Source of the DNA: an uncultured Prevotella sp.
GTDB lineage: Bacteria > Bacteroidota > Bacteroidia > Bacteroidales > Bacteroidaceae
Reading direction: 5' to 3'
Assembly: GCA_946415755.1 (NCBI GenBank)
Contig: CAMKTS010000008.1
Coordinates: 37,703-101,702 of the forward strand
DNA length: 64,000 bases
A model generated the notes under the pieces. It made no database searches, was not told the origin of the DNA, and saw only the letters and a program-made list of their open reading frames with translations. A program made the translations under genes and the position numbers. Shown piece by piece: positions 54,574 to 61,569 of this stretch; positions within the stretch are counted from its first letter, which is position 1, and the number at the start of each line of letters is the position of its first letter.

Positions 54574-55502
54574 CCAAAGAACATTGGTTATATATTGACA
54601 GACTGAAAGCACTTGCTATGATGATGGTAGTCATGGGGCATACCATCTATTTCTGTATGTACCATGAAGAGCAACCCCATGACATCATTTTTACTATGAT
54701 TTGCACATTTCACGTACCATTATTCTTTTTTCTTTCAGGTGTTGTCATCAAGGAACTTCCTAATAGTAAGAAAGTGCTTTCAAAATCCTACAGATTCTTG
54801 AAGCCTATGTTGATAATAGGATTTATCAATGCCATTGTGATAGATCATATAAGAGACTTCTTCTTGAAGGGAGGACATAATGGTTACTGGTATCTGCTTA
54901 CTCTTACCATATTTTATTTAATGCTACTGCCCTTCAACTTGAATACAACAAAAAACAAACTGTTGAGTATTCTCATTGATATTGCTATAGCCCTATCCAT
55001 ATGGATTGTATTCTATATTGCCACGGGAACAGACAATATTATTGTTAATGCTGCCAATCCATGGGGTGCCTTTTCGTTTTGGCTCTTTTTCATTATAGGG
55101 TTCTTAGTAAGAAAATATAATCTGCTATGCTACCTCACTGACTTTCCTTGGCTGACAATGCTACTTGTCGGAGTTTATTTCATTTTCATTCTGATATTCT
55201 TTTCCAGTCTCGACCATCTGCCTATTTTCCTCGACTTCATAATTGCCGCCATAGCCATAGCAGCCTTAATGGGTATATTTCATCGGTTTGAAAACACTGA
55301 CACATGGTTAAACCGACAACTGCTTATAATAGGAAATAATACACTAAAGATATATGTGTTTCATTATTTCTTTATTCGTTTTATCAACATAGATTTTCTA
55401 ATCAGCAAAAATATCGTTCAAGAATTGCTCTTTATCATTCCCTTAACGATTATCATCGTCTATGGTTCTATAGCAATAGGCAAACTGGTAAAGTTTCCTT
55501 GA
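54570..55502 (+). CDS. Membrane acyltransferase, family 3
   Basis: 310 residues with about ten hydrophobic segments. Begins WLYIDRLKALAMMMVVMGHT with the family's conserved His, followed by FHVPLFFFLSGVVIKE and a phenylalanine-rich fold typical of acyltransferase-3 (O-acetylation of glycans). It is the last plus-strand gene of the run; a convergent gene ends only 9 bases away, leaving no space for a separate terminator. Likely O-acylates a surface polysaccharide built by the neighbours. Confidence 0.83.
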   Translation: MTKEHWLYIDRLKALAMMMVVMGHTIYFCMYHEEQPHDIIFTMICTFHVPLFFFLSGVVIKELPNSKKVLSKSYRFLKPMLIIGFINAIVIDHIRDFFLKGGHNGYWYLLTLTIFYLMLLPFNLNTTKNKLLSILIDIAIALSIWIVFYIATGTDNIIVNAANPWGAFSFWLFFIIGFLVRKYNLLCYLTDFPWLTMLLVGVYFIFILIFFSSLDHLPIFLDFIIAAIAIAALMGIFHRFENTDTWLNRQLLIIGNNTLKIYVFHYFFIRFINIDFLISKNIVQELLFIIPLTIIIVYGSIAIGKLVKFP

Positions 55503-55511
55503 CTATCATCA

Positions 55512-56780
55512 TCAACGGAACTTCAATGCCAGCCTTACCGTCAGGTAATTGACTGGAATGGCCAATATCAATACGGGCAGAAGAGCCAGTTCACGAGACA
55601 TGCCTATCAGAATGAATACATTGAGCATGACTATGCCAAACAGATAGTTGAACAGATGGCTTGTTGCAAAGCGTATGAGCCTGGTAAAGGAAGGAATGAC
55701 CCTAAACGTGAAATAGGACGAAAGGAAGAAATTACATAGGAAACTAAGGATATAACCAACTGTATAGGCTATATTGTGACCTGTAAACAACAATAGGAAA
55801 TAATAAATAATATAATGCAGTGCTGTAGCAAAGACTCCTACCACTCCAAAGCGCAGCAGTTCACCTAGTCTGCCACTATAGCGTGAATACTGTTTTCTTA
55901 TCTTCATGCCCGGCAACAACAGAAACAGTTTCTGCTTTAAGGTCAGCGACCTGCCCAACTGTTTCATGTCACTCAGAATATCCTGATAATAGCGACTGCT
56001 CTTCCATTCATTTTTAGGTGTACAAACAGATACGGCAAACAGGTTTTCAAGCCGGTCGTCTAACATATCTGATAAAAATTCGGAATGCAAACTGTCAGGA
56101 ATAGAAGCCTTTCTCAATTCATTCAGTTCATAGCAATAGTCGGCAGTCCATGTAAAACAGTTACTGGTATGCTCTTCACCTTTATTGTAAACTGACTGAT
56201 AAACGATACGAACAGGCTTTTCTGTCAGGAAAACCAGACGTAACCAAAACAGATAGTCTTCGCCATTGATGATATGACGGGGTAGGTCGAAAAGCCTGTG
56301 CTGCATCAGATGACGTCGATACAGGCTTCCCCAGGGTACCCCTATAGTTCCTTCAGCACGCACCGTCTTATGACGAAAGTCATCCATAGGAATAATAGTA
56401 CGCGATTCAGGAGCCAAACTATATCCGTTGCCCAGCACGATATCAACGTCTTCAGTTGTTGCTTCAAATAATACCCTTAAGGAATCAACAGGTAGCATAT
56501 CATCGGAATCTACAAAACAAATCCATTCGCCGCATGCTTTCTGTACTCCCTGCCACCGAGCCTCAGTACGTCCCTTATTAACTTGATGGAGAACCTTGAT
56601 ACGAGGGTCTTTCAAAACATACTCATCACAAATCCTACCGCTATCATCAGTACAGCCGTCATCAACTATAATCAGTTCAAAAGAAGAAAAAGACTGTCTC
56701 AATACACTTTCTATGCAAGCTGCGATAGTTTCCTGAGAGTTATAGACTGGTATGACTACTGATATGCTTGTCAACTCCAT
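55512..56780 (-). CDS. GT2 glycosyltransferase fused to a GtrA-like membrane domain
   Basis: 422 residues. Residues 1-250 are a GT2 glycosyltransferase (ISVVIPVYNSQETIAACIES, SFELIIVDDGCTDDSGRICD, DxD-type motif in WICFVDSDDMLPVDSL). Residues ~300-420 are a GtrA-type four-helix domain (LLRFGVVGVFATALHYIIYY ... FLCNFFLSSYFTFR). GtrA proteins are proposed flippases for lipid-linked glucose, normally separate. The fusion would unite transfer and flipping. Start taken at ATG 56780; a GTG at 56804 precedes it by eight codons. Divergent from the CotH-like gene. Confidence 0.82.
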   Translation of the reverse strand: MELTSISVVIPVYNSQETIAACIESVLRQSFSSFELIIVDDGCTDDSGRICDEYVLKDPRIKVLHQVNKGRTEARWQGVQKACGEWICFVDSDDMLPVDSLRVLFEATTEDVDIVLGNGYSLAPESRTIIPMDDFRHKTVRAEGTIGVPWGSLYRRHLMQHRLFDLPRHIINGEDYLFWLRLVFLTEKPVRIVYQSVYNKGEEHTSNCFTWTADYCYELNELRKASIPDSLHSEFLSDMLDDRLENLFAVSVCTPKNEWKSSRYYQDILSDMKQLGRSLTLKQKLFLLLPGMKIRKQYSRYSGRLGELLRFGVVGVFATALHYIIYYFLLLFTGHNIAYTVGYILSFLCNFFLSSYFTFRVIPSFTRLIRFATSHLFNYLFGIVMLNVFILIGMSRELALLPVLILAIPVNYLTVRLALKFR

Positions 56781-56866
56781 CGTATCTTTTTTATTAATAT
56801 GCACTACATAATCCTCCGCAAAGATAATAAGTTTCTTTCAAAAAAAGTATTTTTTCAGCTTTTTAT

Positions 56867-56897
56867 TTTGTTTTATCTGCAGTTAGTCGTACCTTTG
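56867..56897 (+). promoter_or_regulatory. Promoter of the CotH-like gene
   Basis: TTTG (56867-56870), 19-base spacer, TACCTTTG (56890-56897); the chosen ATG follows only 6 bases after the -7 box, so the RNA would start at or next to the start codon. Confidence 0.7.
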
Positions 56898-56903
56898 CAG
56901 CCG

Positions 56904-58562
56904 ATGAGATACCTGCTGACTGTCATAATGGCCATTGTAGGTACTGCTGTTTATGCGCAATTTCGTATTGACGGCAGACCAGTGCTTTATGACAGTAACA
57001 CGAATACCATGCTGGCTACCATCCCACAAGCTGACTTCAACAAAAACAATCTGTATAAGGTAGAAGTAGACGAGGGGTGGTCGAACCTGAAGATTAATGG
57101 AATGACTGTCACCGGCAATTTCTATTTCATTAATATCAAGCCATCAAAGGAATATCCAATCACTATCAGAAACAAAGACCAATACGTGATTACATCAAAT
57201 ATCGTATTTACATTCCTGCCCATCATGCATATTTCCGGAGAGTTCGGCTATGAATACAAAGAGGGTACCGTCAGTTTATACTCACCTGATGGAGAAGCGA
57301 AAGATACACTCTCTGCCGTACTGAAATGGCGTGGAGGAACAACGAATACGGATGACAAGCATAAACGTAACTATAAGATAAAATTCACAGAAGACCAGCA
57401 ATTCTTCGGATTACGAAAAGACAATAACTGGATATTGGATGCCGGCCAGGCTGACCTCTTCCGTTTGCGCAATCGTATTGCCACAGAACTATGGAACGAT
57501 ATGGCCACCAAACCCTATTATGCTGACCAGGAGCCAGAGACACTCTCTGGTGTTCGTGGGCGCGTGGTAGAACTGTTCCTTAACAAGGAATATCGTGGTA
57601 TATACTGTCTGACAGAGTGTATGGACCGTAAGGAGATGAAGCTGAAGAAGGTAGATAAGAAAACAGGAGAAATACGCGGCTGTCTATACAAATCTGGCGG
57701 ATATGGCTCTTCACTGATGTCTACTCTGCCTGCCACCTATGATAACAAGAGTGAGACGTGGGATACTTTCGAAGTGAAATATCCTGAAATGGACGATGCA
57801 GAAGAGACTGACTGGAGTACGCTATGGAATGCCATCAATTTCGTTGCCAACAGCAGCGATGATGATTTTCGTCAGCACATAGCTGAATACTTTGATATCC
57901 CTGTTGTCATCGACTACTACATTTTTATCAATGTCCTTAATGCATGCGACAACGTAGGAAAGAATATGTACTGGGCTGTTTATGACAAGACGAAAGATAA
58001 AAAACTGACTCCTGCCGTATGGGATTTGGACTTGACCGTTGGTTCGAAAATGCTTGAAAAGTACCTGTATAGTACCACAGGAGCACATTCGCCAGAATAT
58101 CAATTACTAACACAAATCAACCTGACGAAGAGGCTTTCGGAACTGAACGTGGATAACTTCAACGAAAAAGTCATCACTCGCTATAACGAACTGCGTAAAA
58201 CCATTCTCTCTTCCGACCAGATGATTACCCGTTATGCCAACTATTTCGATGCCTTGGACTTCAGTGGTGCTGCACAACGTGAGATGGACTTATGGTCAGG
58301 AGACAGTGATGTCAATAACGAAGAAATCAACTTTGAATACGAAATATACTACATCAGCTACTGGCTGTCACGCCATTTGCAGTATCTTGACGAAAACATG
58401 TTCAAGCCCATCGATTATCCTACAGATCATATCATTACTGTAAACAACAGTTCAGAACAACCACGTGCTGTCTATAACATAAGAGGACAGAAAATAAGCA
58501 ATAGCCTTTCGCTTCAGAAAGGTATCTATATTGTTGATGGCAAAAAGTATATCGTCAGATAG
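56904..58562 (+). CDS. Secreted CotH-kinase-family protein with T9SS-like C-terminus
   Basis: 552 residues from ATG 56904 (signal peptide RYLLTVIMAIVGTAVYAQ). The promoter just upstream makes the longer frame from 56799 unlikely, and that form would hide the signal behind 35 residues. The CotH-like core shows LKWRGGTTNTDDKHKRNYKI, NNWILDAGQADLFRLRNRI, YRGIYCLTECMDRKEMKLKK, and VWDLDLTVGSKM near the metal site. CotH proteins are atypical kinases acting on surface proteins. The C-terminus AVYNIRGQKISNS..KGIYIVDGKKYIV is of the type that Prevotella proteins carry for type IX secretion. Convergent with nadA, 4-base gap. Confidence 0.78.
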   Translation: MRYLLTVIMAIVGTAVYAQFRIDGRPVLYDSNTNTMLATIPQADFNKNNLYKVEVDEGWSNLKINGMTVTGNFYFINIKPSKEYPITIRNKDQYVITSNIVFTFLPIMHISGEFGYEYKEGTVSLYSPDGEAKDTLSAVLKWRGGTTNTDDKHKRNYKIKFTEDQQFFGLRKDNNWILDAGQADLFRLRNRIATELWNDMATKPYYADQEPETLSGVRGRVVELFLNKEYRGIYCLTECMDRKEMKLKKVDKKTGEIRGCLYKSGGYGSSLMSTLPATYDNKSETWDTFEVKYPEMDDAEETDWSTLWNAINFVANSSDDDFRQHIAEYFDIPVVIDYYIFINVLNACDNVGKNMYWAVYDKTKDKKLTPAVWDLDLTVGSKMLEKYLYSTTGAHSPEYQLLTQINLTKRLSELNVDNFNEKVITRYNELRKTILSSDQMITRYANYFDALDFSGAAQREMDLWSGDSDVNNEEINFEYEIYYISYWLSRHLQYLDENMFKPIDYPTDHIITVNNSSEQPRAVYNIRGQKISNSLSLQKGIYIVDGKKYIVR

Positions 58563-58566
58563 CTTA

Positions 58567-59571
58567 TCAGCTTAATTCCAGCATTCTTTCAATAGGCTTC
58601 ACAGCATCCTTGGCAATAGAAGGATCTACCTCTACTGACGGCCATTCATACTTCAGACAGTTATAAATCTTCAGCAGCGTGTTCATCTTCATATACTGAC
58701 ATTCGTTGCAGCTGCATTCAAGGCCGCTCTCGCTGATTTCTGGAGGTACGGGGATAAACTGCTTGTCAGGACACGTGCGCTGCATCTCGTGAAGAATACC
58801 AGCCTCTGTGGCCACGATAAACTGTTTTTGATTACTCTGTTGTGCATAGTTCAGCATTGTTGCCGTGCTTCCCTTTACATCAGCAAGAGCCAGAACAGGA
58901 CCCTTACATTCCAGATGAGCCATCACAACAGCATCAGGATATTGCTTTCTGAGAGCTATGATTTGCGAGACAGAGAAACGCTCGTGGACGTGACAGCCAC
59001 CATTCCAAAGCAACATCTGACGACCCGTCACCTCATTAATATAATTGCCTAAGTTATAGTCAGGACCAAAAATGAGCTTGGCATCTTTTGGCAACTGGTC
59101 GACTACTTTCTTGGCATTACCTGATGTCACGACCACATCCGTCAAAGCCTTGACGGCAGCAGTGGTATTGACATACGAGATAACCTGATAGCCAGGATGC
59201 TCCTCCTTATATTTCTTTAAGTCTTCTGCCTTACACGAGTCAGCCAATGAACAACCGGCATTAAGGTCAGGACAAAGCACCGTCTTGTCAGGAGAGAGCA
59301 ACTTACAGGTCTCTGCCATGAAGTGTACGCCACACATCACCATCATCCGGGCATCCGTCTCTGCTGCCTTGCGAGCCAATGCCAGCGAGTCGCCTACGAA
59401 GTCGGCAATGTCCTGTATGTCACCAATCGTATAGTAGTGTGCCAGGATAATGGCATCTTTCTCCTTACACATACGACGTATCTCAGCCTTCAGATCTACT
59501 TCAGCTGCAACAGGCTCATCAATAAACCCTTTTTCTATCCACTCCTTTTTCAACTTCATATCATTATTCAT
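58567..59571 (-). CDS. nadA: Quinolinate synthase A
   Basis: 334 residues. Condenses iminoaspartate and dihydroxyacetone phosphate to quinolinate in NAD synthesis, using a [4Fe-4S] cluster. Seen: AIILAHYYTIGDIQDIADFV, MMVMCGVHFMAETCKLL, VLCPDLNAGCSLADSC, AHLECKGPVLALADVKGST and ECSCNECQYMKMNTL with cysteines in the places expected for cluster ligands. nadB and nadC are not in the window. A TAATTTTG -7-like element on the minus strand lies at 59765-59772, which would give a leader of about 190 bases. Confidence 0.95.
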   Translation of the reverse strand: MNNDMKLKKEWIEKGFIDEPVAAEVDLKAEIRRMCKEKDAIILAHYYTIGDIQDIADFVGDSLALARKAAETDARMMVMCGVHFMAETCKLLSPDKTVLCPDLNAGCSLADSCKAEDLKKYKEEHPGYQVISYVNTTAAVKALTDVVVTSGNAKKVVDQLPKDAKLIFGPDYNLGNYINEVTGRQMLLWNGGCHVHERFSVSQIIALRKQYPDAVVMAHLECKGPVLALADVKGSTATMLNYAQQSNQKQFIVATEAGILHEMQRTCPDKQFIPVPPEISESGLECSCNECQYMKMNTLLKIYNCLKYEWPSVEVDPSIAKDAVKPIERMLELS

Positions 59572-59619
59572 TTTTTATTTTCTTCTTTTTTTAAAAAGAG
59601 AATGTAGAGGATGATGTGG

Positions 59620-59913
59620 TGTTGATAAGTGCAAAACTTTCAGCTGCTTTTCTTGCCAGTTTTGTTATTCACTTATTGTTTTGTGTTTTCAACATCCTCT
59701 GTGGATACTTACTTACTGATTATGAGACAACTAAGCAGTTTATCCAGCATTTTCTTTTTCGGTGCAAAATTAATAAGTTTATATCTTTTTTCAGCGAAAA
59801 TACGTGGAAAAATTCATCTTAAAGCCATAATTTATGCATTCAATTCACCATCGGGTAGGGGAGAATGATGAAATATCACAGTAATAAATATGTTATGAAC
59901 AGAGTTATCCACA
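59620..59913. other. AT-rich intergenic region with DnaA-box-like sites
   Basis: One perfect DnaA box TTATCCACA (59905-59913); near matches TGTTGATAA (59620-59628), TTATTCACT (59665-59673), TGTGGATAC (59700-59708) and TTATCCAGC (59740-59748). Two copies of TTATGAACA flank the perfect box. The gap between genes (59572-59934) holds no open frame of interest. Confidence 0.4.
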
Positions 59914-59934
59914 GTTTATGAACACTATGATGGC

Positions 59935-60879
59935 CTATTTCTGGGCAAGCGAATCGAATATGAAGCGTTCATAGTCATCAAAGGCTTTCTTGATGATATC
60001 CCTGCCATTAGGAATCTGCTTCAGAAAGAGTCGGCAAAGATAGGCCAGCAGGCTGGTAGAAAGGTAGAGTGGAATACCGTCGCTACCCTGATCGGAAAGC
60101 GACTGACTCTGATACTGTATCAATCCATGATATGCTGGATGACAGTGCATACTGAGGTGACGGTATAACAGTGCCATCTCCTTGTTGTTGAAAAGGTATT
60201 TCCAAGCCTGGCTGTAGGGAATGCGTCTGACATCATTCTTATCTTCGTTTTCCACAAATTCAATGCTTCCGTTATATGGACGATTGCTTACTTTCGTCCA
60301 TTCATCGAGTTTCTGTTTGCATTGATTGTCTATCGAAGTATTCATGATGTCGCTTCTCAGTTTCTCAATATCTTCTATAATGGTCTGTTGTTCTTCTGAG
60401 GGGGTCGATAGTTCATCCGTATTGTCAAGCAGGTTTTTCTTACCGTTTATCTGCCAGTATTTCCATACGATGTTACGTTGTTCATCCGTTTTTGGCAGTT
60501 CATACAGAAAGTAGAACATGGCCAGGTGTTCGTAGACAGTACGGGTGAGCGTCATCGTCTTGTATTCCTCATGGAGTTCGAACGACTCTCCTTCAAACTG
60601 ATAGACCAGTCCTTCGGCAGTAAGTTTATGGTTGCACATGTGGGTGGTGGTCATTCTTTGCAGAAAGGCATGCGCTATCGACAAGCGTTCGTCTTTCAGC
60701 AAGTCCTGGTGATAGACGATAGTGTAGCAGATGATATGGGTGGCTATCTTGGTAATCAACTCAGACAGTTCTATGGCTTTCTCCGTTCGTTTTTCTGGTG
60801 CTAGTCGTTCGTTAAAGGGAGCCAACACAACCGTCCTGTCGTATTTGATACTATGGTTATTCTTCCTTTTTTTCCTCAT
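59935..60879 (-). CDS. Uncharacterised cytoplasmic protein (DUF5677-like?)
   Basis: 314 residues from the ATG at 60879 (MRKKRKNNHSIKYDRTVV), chosen because the longer frame from 60945 would include the minus-strand promoter. Mostly helical and charged; no signal peptide or membrane segment. It has TMTLTRTVYEHLAMFYFLYEL and MALLYRHLSMHCHPAYHGLI, the latter reminiscent of a His-rich helix in DUF5677/HEPN-like proteins, but this is a weak impression. It shares a tight divergent promoter region with the methyltransferase gene. No function can be assigned. Confidence 0.55.
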   Translation of the reverse strand: MRKKRKNNHSIKYDRTVVLAPFNERLAPEKRTEKAIELSELITKIATHIICYTIVYHQDLLKDERLSIAHAFLQRMTTTHMCNHKLTAEGLVYQFEGESFELHEEYKTMTLTRTVYEHLAMFYFLYELPKTDEQRNIVWKYWQINGKKNLLDNTDELSTPSEEQQTIIEDIEKLRSDIMNTSIDNQCKQKLDEWTKVSNRPYNGSIEFVENEDKNDVRRIPYSQAWKYLFNNKEMALLYRHLSMHCHPAYHGLIQYQSQSLSDQGSDGIPLYLSTSLLAYLCRLFLKQIPNGRDIIKKAFDDYERFIFDSLAQK

Positions 60880-60922
60880 ACGATGTGTTAAAAAACTGTT
60901 ATCCTTTATCAATTTTCGGTTG

Positions 60923-60954
60923 CAAAGGTACGAATAAGCGAGCAAAACACCAAA
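60923..60954 (-). promoter_or_regulatory. Promoter of the uncharacterised gene (minus strand)
   Basis: Read on the minus strand: TTTG (60954-60951), 20-base spacer, TACCTTTG (60930-60923), 43 bases upstream of the ATG at 60879. Confidence 0.75.
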
Positions 60955-60958
60955 TTTA

Positions 60959-60990
60959 TTTGTATTTTCACTTCCTTATTCGTAACTTTG
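60959..60990 (+). promoter_or_regulatory. Promoter of the TrmH-type gene
   Basis: TTTG (60959-60962), 20-base spacer, TAACTTTG (60983-60990); the ATG lies 8 bases after the -7 element. The -33 boxes of the two divergent promoters are 4 bases apart. Confidence 0.75.
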
Positions 60991-60998
60991 CACACACT

Positions 60999-61532
60999 AT
61001 GCGTAAGATTAGGACGATAGAAATGCAGCGGCTGACGGTAGAGGAATACCGTGAGGCCGAGAAGTTGCGGCTGATAGTAGTGCTCGACGATGTACGCTCG
61101 ATGTACAACATCGGTAGCGTGTTCCGTACATGTGATGCTTTCTTGGTGGAGGGTGTCTATCTTTGTGGCATCTGCCAGACACCGCCATCTACCGAAATCC
61201 ACAAGACGGCACTGGGTGCAGAGGAAAGTGTCAGCTGGCGCTATTTCAATACTGCTTTAGAGGCTGTCGAAGAACTGAAAAAAACGGGCTATACGGTGCT
61301 TTCAGTAGAGCAGGTGGAACATAGTACCAAACTACAGACGTTCGTGCCTCAGCGTGGCTTAAAATACGCCGTAGTGCTCGGAAACGAAGTAAAAGGCGTC
61401 CACCAGGAAGTAGTAGACGCCTCAGATGGCTGCTTAGAGATACCTCAGCTGGGTATCAAACACTCTATGAATGTCTCCGTTACCGCCGGTATCATCATTT
61501 ACAAGTTCGCAGAGTCACTCATAATCCGTTAA
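60999..61532 (+). CDS. SpoU/TrmH-family RNA 2'-O-methyltransferase
   Basis: 177 residues from ATG 60999 (MRKIRTIEMQRLTVEEYREA), the N-terminus usual for the short Bacteroidales members; an upstream frame from 60885 runs through the promoter. SPOUT knot features: VVLDDVRSMYNIGSVFRTCD, YLCGICQTPPSTEIHKTALG, YAVVLGNEVKGV and CLEIPQLGIKHSMNVSVTAG. It methylates a tRNA or rRNA ribose; the position is unknown. The transcript may be leaderless or nearly so. Confidence 0.9.
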   Translation: MRKIRTIEMQRLTVEEYREAEKLRLIVVLDDVRSMYNIGSVFRTCDAFLVEGVYLCGICQTPPSTEIHKTALGAEESVSWRYFNTALEAVEELKKTGYTVLSVEQVEHSTKLQTFVPQRGLKYAVVLGNEVKGVHQEVVDASDGCLEIPQLGIKHSMNVSVTAGIIIYKFAESLIIR

Positions 61533-61551
61533 GCAGTATGTGCCAATAGTA

Positions 61552-61569
61552 GTAGTATTGTTACTACTT
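61552..61569. terminator. Short hairpin between convergent genes
   Basis: AGTAGTA (61552-61558) pairs with TACTACT (61563-61569); it overlaps the last codons of the LRR gene. Weak terminator at best. Confidence 0.3.

Noticed and set aside
59616..59868. Overlapping plus-strand frames of 68 and 79 codons upstream of nadA
   Set aside because: AT-rich, hydrophobic by composition, without start signals or family resemblance; the region looks non-coding.
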